Assembly: GCA_043811005.1 (NCBI GenBank) | Contig: JBDRNO010000177.1 | Coordinates: 1 to 18,108 of the forward strand | DNA length: 18,108 nt | Source of the DNA: JBDRNO01 sp043811005 | Lineage (GTDB): Bacteria; Bacteroidota; Bacteroidia; NORP154 | Direction of reading: 5' to 3' | In this document: piece after piece, positions 8,778 through 15,555 of the stretch | How positions within the stretch are numbered: position 1 is the stretch's first letter | Layout: every line of letters starts with the position of its first letter | Program-made: the position numbers and the translations under genes | Notes under the pieces: generated by a model | What the model was told of the DNA's origin: nothing | Seen by the model: the letters and a program-made list of their open reading frames with translations, nothing else | Database searches by the model: none

Positions 8778-9903
8778 ACCTCATTTTAACCATAAAGAAC
8801 TTATTGCAGCGTTGACGCCATCTAAAGGCAACATTGAAAAGTTTGAAAAAGAGTTTGCCGGAAAATTTGAATGTGAATACGGAGTAATGTTTCAGCATGG
8901 AAGAAGTGCTTTATATGCACTATTAAAAATATGGAACTTAGAAGATGCTGAAGTAATTTGTCCTGCATATACATGCGTAGTAGTGCCAAATGCAATTGTT
9001 CTTTCGGGTAATATACCTGTCTTCGTAGATTGTGAAAAAGGGAGTGTAAATATGAGTTATGATTGTGTTAATGATGCTATAACTTCAAAAACCCGTGCAA
9101 TTGTAGTAACTCATTTATTTGGTTATCCTATGGATGTTTATAAAATTGAAACAATAGTAAATGAAGCTGAGAAAAAATACAAACATAAAATATACATCAT
9201 TCAGGATGTTGCTCACTCGTTTGGTGCTAAATGGAAAGGGGAACTGGTAACAAAATTTGGTGATGCAGCTTTATTCGGTTTAAACATCAGTAAAATAATA
9301 ACTTCTATCTTCGGAGGAATGATAATAACACATTCAGAAGAAATCTACATGAAACTAATATCATATAGGAATAAGAATTTGAAAAAAGGGGGAATAATTA
9401 AAACATTAAAAAGATTTATCTATCTCATTAGCACTTATTTTGCTTTTAACAGATATTTATATGCTTGTACCAACTGGCTTGAAAGAAATGAATTTTTGGG
9501 AAAGCTCGTTAAATATTATGACGAATTCACAATATATTTCCCCTCTGACTGGGACTTATTACCTTCTGAAATAGAAGCAAGAGTTGGGCTGATGCAATTA
9601 TCAAAATATGATGAGATTATATCAACAAGGGTACAGAATGCAAAATCTCACATAGAAAAATTAAAACATAATAATCAAATACAATTATTTCCACATATCG
9701 AAGGTTCAACATATAGCCATTTTGTAGGATTAGTTGACAATAGGAATAATTGGCTTAACGAATATCGCAAAAAAGGAATTCAATTAGGGAAATTGATTGA
9801 ATATTCTGTCCCCGAAATGAAAGTATATATTAAATACAAACAAAGAGAATATCCTGTTGCAAAATATTACGCAGAACACACAGTTAACTTCCCTGTTTGG
9901 TAA
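8758..9903 (+). CDS. DegT/DnrJ/EryC1/StrS-family PLP-dependent aminotransferase
   Basis: This 381-residue protein has the fold-type I aminotransferase pattern of sugar aminotransferases. It starts IPRFKPHF, has the substrate loop CPAYTCVVVPNAI (68-80), then IIQDVAHSFGA (147-157) with Asp150 for the PLP ring nitrogen, and Lys179 in LNISKIITSIFGG as the likely Schiff-base lysine. Family members transfer an amino group from glutamate to a keto sugar such as a UDP- or dTDP-4-keto-6-deoxy sugar. The usual Glu-Asp pair is Gln-Asp here, and the lysine context is less typical than SFxxxK, so the substrate may be unusual. The ATG lies 20 bases inside the preceding gene; the N-terminus matches family starts, so the overlap appears real. 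A GNAT gene follows, fitting amination then acetylation. Confidence 0.88.
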   Translation: MLIPRFKPHFNHKELIAALTPSKGNIEKFEKEFAGKFECEYGVMFQHGRSALYALLKIWNLEDAEVICPAYTCVVVPNAIVLSGNIPVFVDCEKGSVNMSYDCVNDAITSKTRAIVVTHLFGYPMDVYKIETIVNEAEKKYKHKIYIIQDVAHSFGAKWKGELVTKFGDAALFGLNISKIITSIFGGMIITHSEEIYMKLISYRNKNLKKGGIIKTLKRFIYLISTYFAFNRYLYACTNWLERNEFLGKLVKYYDEFTIYFPSDWDLLPSEIEARVGLMQLSKYDEIISTRVQNAKSHIEKLKHNNQIQLFPHIEGSTYSHFVGLVDNRNNWLNEYRKKGIQLGKLIEYSVPEMKVYIKYKQREYPVAKYYAEHTVNFPVW

Positions 9904-9960
9904 GAACATAACTTCGTAATTTGATTAAAAATCCGATAAAATAAATTAATAAATATATTA

Positions 9961-10569
9961 TTGAAATCTGATATTAAAATAATAAAAATGCAGCCTGAAC
10001 ATATTAAGTATTTGGCTGAAATCCATTACACATCATTACAAAACGATTATTTGCCATCATTAGGTATTCATTTCCTGAAATCTGTATATTATCCTTCAAT
10101 AAATGATTCAAAACATGCAATTACCTTTATTGCAGTTAAGGACAGTATGCCAATAGGGTTCGCTACTATTGCTCACGACAGTGAAGAATTTATAAAAACA
10201 ATTATGAAAAAAATATTAATCCGGTTTTTATTTTATGGAGTAATAACAGCTATAAAAAAGCCTTCATTTCTTTTATCAAGCTTTGATTTGTTTTCTTCTG
10301 TGATAAAAAGCAAACCTGATACTGTTAAAGGAGAAATTGCATTTATTGCAGTTAAGAAAGATTATCAAGGTCAAGGTATTGGTAAAATTTTAGTTAAAGA
10401 AGCATTAGTATATCTTAAAGATATTAATGTTAAATATTGTAAAACAAAAACACTAAAGAAAAATAATAATGTAATTAATATGTACGAAAGTATGGGGTGG
10501 AAAATTCGTGAAAGTTTTAAACTTATTGGCAATGAATATGTAATAATTGTGAGTCCGTCAATTTTTTAA
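9961..10569 (+). CDS. GNAT-family N-acetyltransferase
   Basis: This 202-residue protein has the acetyl-CoA-binding motif A: IAFIAVKKDYQGQGIGK, with the Q-G-Q-G-I-G-K loop at 136-142, followed by the helix VKEALVYL. The later NNNVINMYESMGW segment (168-180) is the standard GNAT end. It transfers an acetyl (or other acyl) group from CoA to an amine. Located after a sugar aminotransferase, it may acylate the new amino sugar, as happens in acylated 3- or 4-amino-6-deoxy sugar pathways. The TTG at 9961 keeps the first beta strand (IKIIKM); an internal ATG at 9988 would delete it. A 55-residue stretch between motifs (about 70-125) is longer than in minimal GNATs and rich in hydrophobic residues. 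The gene is very AT-rich. Confidence 0.85.
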   Translation: MKSDIKIIKMQPEHIKYLAEIHYTSLQNDYLPSLGIHFLKSVYYPSINDSKHAITFIAVKDSMPIGFATIAHDSEEFIKTIMKKILIRFLFYGVITAIKKPSFLLSSFDLFSSVIKSKPDTVKGEIAFIAVKKDYQGQGIGKILVKEALVYLKDINVKYCKTKTLKKNNNVINMYESMGWKIRESFKLIGNEYVIIVSPSIF

Positions 10570-10662
10570 ACTATGGTAATTGACCACTGCTGTCCGATAA
10601 AAAAGTAATATTACATTAATCAAATAACTAATGACTAGTGTGTTGATTTGAAAAAGTAAAAA

Positions 10663-12243
10663 ATGAATGATATCAAAAAGTTCATAGATAAGTTTGGCTG
10701 GTTTGGGTTTGTTCGTTTTTTAATTTATCCGGGTACCGTATTGATCACAACTCCTTTAAGGTTGCTGCAAACATTGTGGAACTGCAGAAAACTAATTTAT
10801 GAAAGGAGGGGAAATTACGCCCATTTTAACTTCATTTCCGGATTAAATTGTTTTTTCTACAGGACTGGCGCAATTAACTTGTATCGCCATGGCAGAAGAG
10901 GCAGAAGCCCCACCTTAGGGCTTGGGAATTATAACATGGCAAGGTGGTTCTACTATTCGATACCATCATTGTATGCCTACTGGAAAGCTCCTAATATCAC
11001 TGTTCTTGCAGGAATGTTCGTATGGTTGTTTTCACATCTGGTGTGGCTCAATTCTATGGAATCTTCCTGGATATGGATATGTATTGTAATAGCCGCAGCA
11101 TTGATCAGTACAAATTTCTATGCAAACACTTTCAGGTTTCAAAATTACAATGTGCTCGGCTGGATGTTCTTCCCTGCAATTATCTGGGCAATATTTCTTA
11201 AAAACTGGATAATAGTCAGTGTATTATTATTTCTTGCAAGTTACGGAAGTTTTACCGTTGTTTTTATTACAAACATCCTGTTATTAGTTCTTTCCATAAT
11301 TGAATTTTCTTTTTTCCCCTTATTGGCTGCAATACCTGCTACCGTTAAACTGTTAACTCATTTTTATCCGTTTATAGCTGTAGGAGGAGCAAAAGAGACA
11401 ATTATTAGTGTGGCAAAAGCAATCGGGATAACAAGAAAAAAAACAAAATACAAACGCAAAAGAAAAGGACGGAAATTAGGCCTTCTGGAAATATATCACC
11501 TTTTATTAAATATCCAGTTTATACTTTTTTGCTATTTTCTTTTTGATGACATCCCCATATTATTATTAATTGGATTTGGAATATATATTGTTAATGCAAT
11601 TTTCATGAGATTTGCAGATGAGCAGTCCATCTATATAATGATGCTAAGCTTGGCAACTGCTTATCTTCTCTCAAATAAAAGCTTCCTGTTATTGGGATCT
11701 TACTGGTTAATGTCATCGCCATTGCCATTATTAATTGGATTTGATGTTTATAAAAATGTTTTAGATGTTGTCCCTGAAATGGGTCCCTTTCCTGTAAAAA
11801 AGTTAATTTTGAATATGGAAAAGGTTCTTGAACCCATAAAACATGGTCAAAAAATTTTAATGGCATTTAATGACCCTAATGGTATCTATGAAAATATCTT
11901 TGATGGATACAGGCATCTAATAGAACTGCCAAATTATATCTCTACTATAAAAGAAATTCACTTATTACCTGATTGGTGGGGGGTATTGGACCTAAACTAT
12001 GAAGGAGCTCCGCAAATCTGGGGAAGGGACGTTGAATCAGTCAAAAAAAATATGAAATATTGGAAAGCTGATTACGTTATCATTTACCAGGAAAATAGTC
12101 CAGAAATAGAAAACAAGTGGGAAAAAGACGGATTTGAGTTTGTCAATGAGTTTGATTGGGATAAATTCAAAGAAGATTTCAAAGACTATAAAAGGTATTC
12201 CAACGTTTCTTTAAAATGGTTTTTATTAAAAAAAAGAAATTAG
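10663..12243 (+). CDS. Multi-pass membrane protein with soluble C-terminal domain; candidate polymerase or GT-C-like enzyme
   Basis: This is a 526-residue protein. About residues 15-360 hold roughly 9-11 hydrophobic segments. A very basic loop at 258-271 (RKKTKYKRKRKGRK) is likely cytoplasmic. From about 380 to 526 the chain is soluble, mixing alpha and beta elements, with ADYVIIYQENSP near 469-480 resembling the C-terminal domains of lipid-linked sugar transferases. Early aromatic-rich loops (RHGRRGRSPTLGLGNYNMARW) are also notable. I do not recognise a family. Its position among polysaccharide genes that include a flippase makes a Wzy-type polymerase or GT-C glycosyltransferase the best guess. 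It is preceded by a 93-base gap and followed by the repeat-rich intergenic region. A 17-base segment encoding part of LLIGF occurs twice in frame, 55 codons apart. The membrane call is firm; function is inference. Confidence 0.6.
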   Translation: MNDIKKFIDKFGWFGFVRFLIYPGTVLITTPLRLLQTLWNCRKLIYERRGNYAHFNFISGLNCFFYRTGAINLYRHGRRGRSPTLGLGNYNMARWFYYSIPSLYAYWKAPNITVLAGMFVWLFSHLVWLNSMESSWIWICIVIAAALISTNFYANTFRFQNYNVLGWMFFPAIIWAIFLKNWIIVSVLLFLASYGSFTVVFITNILLLVLSIIEFSFFPLLAAIPATVKLLTHFYPFIAVGGAKETIISVAKAIGITRKKTKYKRKRKGRKLGLLEIYHLLLNIQFILFCYFLFDDIPILLLIGFGIYIVNAIFMRFADEQSIYIMMLSLATAYLLSNKSFLLLGSYWLMSSPLPLLIGFDVYKNVLDVVPEMGPFPVKKLILNMEKVLEPIKHGQKILMAFNDPNGIYENIFDGYRHLIELPNYISTIKEIHLLPDWWGVLDLNYEGAPQIWGRDVESVKKNMKYWKADYVIIYQENSPEIENKWEKDGFEFVNEFDWDKFKEDFKDYKRYSNVSLKWFLLKKRN

Positions 12244-12256
12244 CTTAGTAAATTTT

Positions 12257-12344
12257 GCCACTAATTTCACGAATTAACACTAATTATATTATAATTTTTG
12301 CTGGTGTTCTATAATAAATTCGTGGAAATTAGTGTAATTCGTGG
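12257..12344. repeat. Imperfect inverted repeat built from 10-bp CAC[G/T]AATT units
   Basis: The left arm (about 12257-12286) contains CACTAATT, CACGAATT and CACTAATT. The right arm (about 12316-12344), read on the minus strand, contains CACGAATT, CACTAATT and CACGAATT. The arms pair imperfectly around a loop of about 30 bases. Similar AATTCGTG-type palindromic intergenic repeats are known in many environmental bacteria. Its role is unknown; it may be a mobile hairpin element or transcript-stabilising structure. Confidence 0.65.
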
Positions 12345-12382
12345 TTTAACTATGGCATACCACAATGACATTTATTTTATAA

Positions 12383-12487
12383 AAACCCTCAGGGTTTCAA
12401 AAAAAAACAAAAACGTAATTAAAACCAATTGTATTTTCTTAATAAAAAATTATGTTTATTAAATTAGTTAAAAAACCCTGAGGGTTT
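12383..12487. repeat. Pair of palindromic AAACCCT-AGGGTTT repeats flanking an AT-rich segment
   Basis: AAACCCTCAGGGTTT (12383-12397) and AAACCCTGAGGGTTT (12473-12487) are exact reverse complements, and each is itself a 7-bp-arm hairpin with a one-base centre. They bracket 75 very AT-rich bases. The layout suggests a short non-autonomous repeat element or a pair of protein-binding hairpins. Neither hairpin is followed by a T-run on the plus strand, so they are poor terminators for the upstream gene. On the minus strand the first one is followed by TTTTTAT. Confidence 0.65.
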
Positions 12488-12507
12488 AACGAAAATCATT
12501 TTATCCA

Positions 12508-13140
12508 ATGAAAAACACACACAATGCAATCGTACTCGCCCCTCACGCAGATGATGGAGAGTTTTCATCAGGGGGAACTATAAAAAAGTTAACATCAAAC
12601 GGTGTTAAGGTGTGGTATGTTGCATTTTCACCATGTAAAAAATCCATTCCCAAAGGATTTTCCGAAAATATTTTATATGATGAGTTACTTAAGGCAGTTT
12701 CTCATTTAGGCATTGATAAAAACAATGTCATTACCTTCAATTTCACTGTCAGGGAATTTGATAAGCACAGGCAGGAAATTCTTGATAATTTGATAACGCT
12801 AAAAAAAGAAATACAGCCAGACCTTGTCTTGCTTCCCAATTCAAAAGATGTTCACCAGGACCATCAGGTTATACATAATGAAGGAATAAGGGCTTTTAAA
12901 CATTTTAAAATCTTAGGGTATGAATTACCCTGGAACAACATTCAATTTAACAAGAATTTATACGTAAAACTCGAAAAAGAACATTTGGATGCCAAGATCG
13001 CAGCAATTCGGGAATACAAATCACAAGAATTCAGGTTTTATAGCTCCGAGGACTTCTTCTACAGCCTTGCCAGGGTAAGAGGTACTCAAATAAACTGCGA
13101 ATATGCCGAAGCATTTGAAGTGATAAGGTGGATATTATAA
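12508..13140 (+). CDS. PIG-L/LmbE-family deacetylase
   Basis: This 210-residue protein has the length of a minimal LmbE-like protein. It carries APHADDGEFSSGGT at 11-24 (family pattern HPDDExxGxGG, with His13, Asp15 and Asp16) and HQDH at 116-119, the second metal-binding and catalytic cluster. Known members are zinc-dependent N-deacetylases of GlcNAc-containing substrates, for example GlcNAc-PI deacetylase and the bacillithiol enzyme BshB. In this locus it probably deacetylates an N-acetylated sugar nucleotide or lipid-linked sugar, though this is inference. The first Asp-Asp is retained, but Gly replaces the usual Glu after it. The gene is separated from the upstream membrane protein by the repeat-rich 264-base spacer, so it may have its own promoter. 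Its stop abuts the stop of the minus-strand gene with no intervening base. Confidence 0.9.
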   Translation: MKNTHNAIVLAPHADDGEFSSGGTIKKLTSNGVKVWYVAFSPCKKSIPKGFSENILYDELLKAVSHLGIDKNNVITFNFTVREFDKHRQEILDNLITLKKEIQPDLVLLPNSKDVHQDHQVIHNEGIRAFKHFKILGYELPWNNIQFNKNLYVKLEKEHLDAKIAAIREYKSQEFRFYSSEDFFYSLARVRGTQINCEYAEAFEVIRWIL

Positions 13141-14256
13141 TTATCTGATTCCTAACAACCTTACTTTTTCCTCCTGTTTTATAGAAAGCTCAGCATTTAT
13201 CATATCCTGAATTGCCCAGCTATCGTCATAAGCGATCGTGTCATATACTCTTTCTTTTGGGTTAAATATTATAAATGATGTACGGTTTGAATCAATTGTT
13301 ACAATAATATCGTCTATAATAATAGAATTCTGCAGCCATTCAAGGTTTTCCATCTCAGTCGGCTTTCCGGGCAGATGATTAAAATCATATCTTAATTGAT
13401 CGTTACTATTACCAACAACAACTTCCCCGCTTCCGGTGCTTGTGGCCATATATTTCTTCATGAATCGTCTGCCGCCATGCGGGCTTTTAAGCCCGGCTAA
13501 TACACACCATGCATTGCCGGAGATGCTGTCAATATCATAGATAGCCCCTTCGTGAAAAAAAGTAGCTAAAAACCTGTTATTTCCCGTATTATCATAAACA
13601 ACCGAGTTGATAAATGCACTTCGCATGGCAGTAGGAAGATATTGTTTAGCTGGGTCAGTAATCAGTTTTACTTTAGTCCCTTTTTTTATCAATTTCTCAT
13701 TTTCTTCCCTGTCCCTTGTAAGTGTAACCATTTCACCAGATTCAGGATCATTTGCCTTGTTAAAACCATGTTCCCAGGCAAACCACTCGAATGTTTTTTT
13801 ACCGGTTAAAAGATCATATTCAAAAATTGAATCAAAACCCGAGGAAGAAATAAGAATTTTTTTACCATCATTAGAAAAATCCACAGAATGTATATAGCTG
13901 AACCACGGGTTGTTTAGTTCAAACATGTCTTTATCTGTTATAATATAGACTTTGTCTTCAGCAGCAATTGCCAACTTATCAAAATTAAATGCAATACCTC
14001 TTGGCTCTTGCAGGTTATTTAAAATTTCAGCTTCAGTTACAATCCCATTTTTAATGATTAATTTTACTATACCCCCAATCCCTGTCTGCCTTCTCTCCAC
14101 ACTTCCTACCCTGCCCGATACATTTTTCCTGGAAGCAAGGTACCTCCTCCTGATAGCCTGTAATTCAAAACTTTTTACTGTCAACAAAAGCTGGATCGAA
14201 CCGTAAAAATATTTATTGGATTGAAAACTTTTTATATCTACTTTTTTAATCTTCAT
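13141..14256 (-). CDS. Uncharacterised beta-propeller-like (NHL/WD-type) protein
   Basis: This is a 371-residue protein without signal peptide or membrane segments, so probably cytoplasmic. From about residue 63 it shows repeated short beta-strand blocks with propeller-like signatures: EPRGIAFNFDKLAIAAEDKVYI (84-105, strands joined by turns), HSVDFSNDGKKILISSSG (123-140), and SPHGGRRF followed by ATSTGSGEVV (258-280), which resembles the PHG and D/STxNxRV segments of NHL blades. The first 60 residues are basic (IRRRYLASRK, VERRQ). Propellers of this type can be scaffolds or enzymes, and I assign no reaction. Its ATG overlaps the stop of the upstream glycosyltransferase gene by 4 bases (ATGA), so it is translationally coupled to it. 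It might act with that transferase on the same glycan; this is inference. Confidence 0.6.
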   Translation of the reverse strand: MKIKKVDIKSFQSNKYFYGSIQLLLTVKSFELQAIRRRYLASRKNVSGRVGSVERRQTGIGGIVKLIIKNGIVTEAEILNNLQEPRGIAFNFDKLAIAAEDKVYIITDKDMFELNNPWFSYIHSVDFSNDGKKILISSSGFDSIFEYDLLTGKKTFEWFAWEHGFNKANDPESGEMVTLTRDREENEKLIKKGTKVKLITDPAKQYLPTAMRSAFINSVVYDNTGNNRFLATFFHEGAIYDIDSISGNAWCVLAGLKSPHGGRRFMKKYMATSTGSGEVVVGNSNDQLRYDFNHLPGKPTEMENLEWLQNSIIIDDIIVTIDSNRTSFIIFNPKERVYDTIAYDDSWAIQDMINAELSIKQEEKVRLLGIR

Positions 14257-15554
14257 TTAATCAATTCGTTTAATACTTCACTAAGACACCTTGTCAAATC
14301 TCTCCTTGTATATTTATTCAAATTAGTTTCCAAATGTTTAAAAGGTATATGATTGTCTTTTTTCCATTCATTATAATATTTAACGATTATCTGTTTTATC
14401 CCTGATTTGTCGTCATATTCAATCATCTTATCTCTGCCTGCTTCAGTAATTAATTTTGAAGCGTTGCCATTAGTCGGACCTATAGATAACATAGGGGTTC
14501 TTGATGCCAAATATTCAAATATTTTTCCGGTTAAAATCAACTGATTATTTTCAGTGTAAGGAATAATAAATAACAACAAATTTGCCTTGAGCATACTCTT
14601 GGTTGCTTTATCGTGTGGAACAAAGTCTATTACATGCAAGTTGTCACTTAGCCCCATCTTTTTTATATCTTCCAATGTATGAATATCAACTTTGCCGATT
14701 AAGTTGATCTCTAAATTTTCTTTAAAGTCCCTTTTCTCATTTATTAATTCTGTCATTGCCTCCCACAAGGTCATGATATTTTGATTGGGCTTAAAATTTC
14801 CAATATACGACATCAGGAACTTTTGTGTCACCTCAGGAGTATCAAAGAATACATCATCCTCATCATACCCGTTGTAAATAACTTCAATTCTACGTGACCG
14901 CTCCTCAAACTCTTCTTTCAATCCTTCGCTAACAACAGTAATACAATCTGCTTCAGCAATTACTTTATCCTCTAATGCTTTATCTTTCTTTTTTGTAACA
15001 TCTAATCTAGGGAAAAATTTATTGTAGTATACGGTAGTCCATGGATCCCTGAAGTCGGCAATCCATGGTAAATGGAATCTTTTTTTTAATTCCAGCCCGA
15101 TTAAATGCGTGCTCTGTGGAGGACCGGTTGTAATTATTGCATCTATTTTATTTTCGGAAATTAGCTCAACCGCTTTTTTAACAGCATACTTCTTCCATCC
15201 TTTTCTAGCATCAGGAATAAAAAAATTAGCACGAATAAACACAGATAGTTTCTGAAGTATGGACTTAGAATCTTTCATCCCTATTAAACCAACAGTAATA
15301 TCTTTTTGCTTTTTCCCTGTAAAAAAACTAGCAGCTTTATAAGGTTCAGATGTCTTTGTCCTATATACCTTAATGCCATCAGGCACATCATTCAGTAACG
15401 ATTCATCAATAGCTGGGTAATTACCATCTTTTACAGTTAAAATAGTTGGCTCCCAGTCAAATTCCATCAAATATTTACAAAACTTCAAAAACCTTTGAAC
15501 CCCCGGGCCTGCTCCGGGAGGCCAGTGGTAAGTGATAATAAGAACTTTTTTCAT
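14253..15554 (-). CDS. Family 4 glycosyltransferase (GT-B fold)
   Basis: From the chosen ATG this is a 433-residue protein starting MKKVLIITYHWPPG, the typical GT4 N-terminal strand with an acceptor-side glycine-rich loop (GAGPGVQR, 14-21). Other family features are ITTGPPQSTH (141-150), ADFRDPW (166-172), VVSEGL (207-212), YIGNF (250-254) and the donor-binding GKIFEYLASRTP (343-354), equivalent to the E-x7-E region. An in-frame ATG 30 bases further upstream (at 15584) would add ten residues and place the start inside the previous gene; the family N-terminus and the one-base gap after the YfhO stop favour 15554. It transfers a sugar from a nucleotide donor to a growing glycan on the cytoplasmic side. 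Donor and acceptor are unknown. Its stop overlaps the next gene's ATG by 4 bases. Confidence 0.9.
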   Translation of the reverse strand: MKKVLIITYHWPPGAGPGVQRFLKFCKYLMEFDWEPTILTVKDGNYPAIDESLLNDVPDGIKVYRTKTSEPYKAASFFTGKKQKDITVGLIGMKDSKSILQKLSVFIRANFFIPDARKGWKKYAVKKAVELISENKIDAIITTGPPQSTHLIGLELKKRFHLPWIADFRDPWTTVYYNKFFPRLDVTKKKDKALEDKVIAEADCITVVSEGLKEEFEERSRRIEVIYNGYDEDDVFFDTPEVTQKFLMSYIGNFKPNQNIMTLWEAMTELINEKRDFKENLEINLIGKVDIHTLEDIKKMGLSDNLHVIDFVPHDKATKSMLKANLLLFIIPYTENNQLILTGKIFEYLASRTPMLSIGPTNGNASKLITEAGRDKMIEYDDKSGIKQIIVKYYNEWKKDNHIPFKHLETNLNKYTRRDLTRCLSEVLNELIK

Positions 15555-15555
15555 C

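Noticed and set aside
12383..12397. Rho-independent terminator for the membrane protein gene
   Set aside because: The hairpin is followed by an A-rich stretch on the plus strand, not a T-run; a short weak stem only fits the minus strand.
12257..12487. CRISPR array
   Set aside because: The repeats are inverted and palindromic with no regular direct repeat-spacer pattern and no cas genes nearby.
3755..13140. Exosortase-linked exopolysaccharide system
   Set aside because: AsnB and polysaccharide deacetylase genes occur in such clusters, but no exosortase or sorting-signal protein is visible here.
13607..14206. Plus-strand ORFs opposite the propeller-like gene
   Set aside because: They are short, have no recognisable features, and lie opposite a translationally coupled gene.
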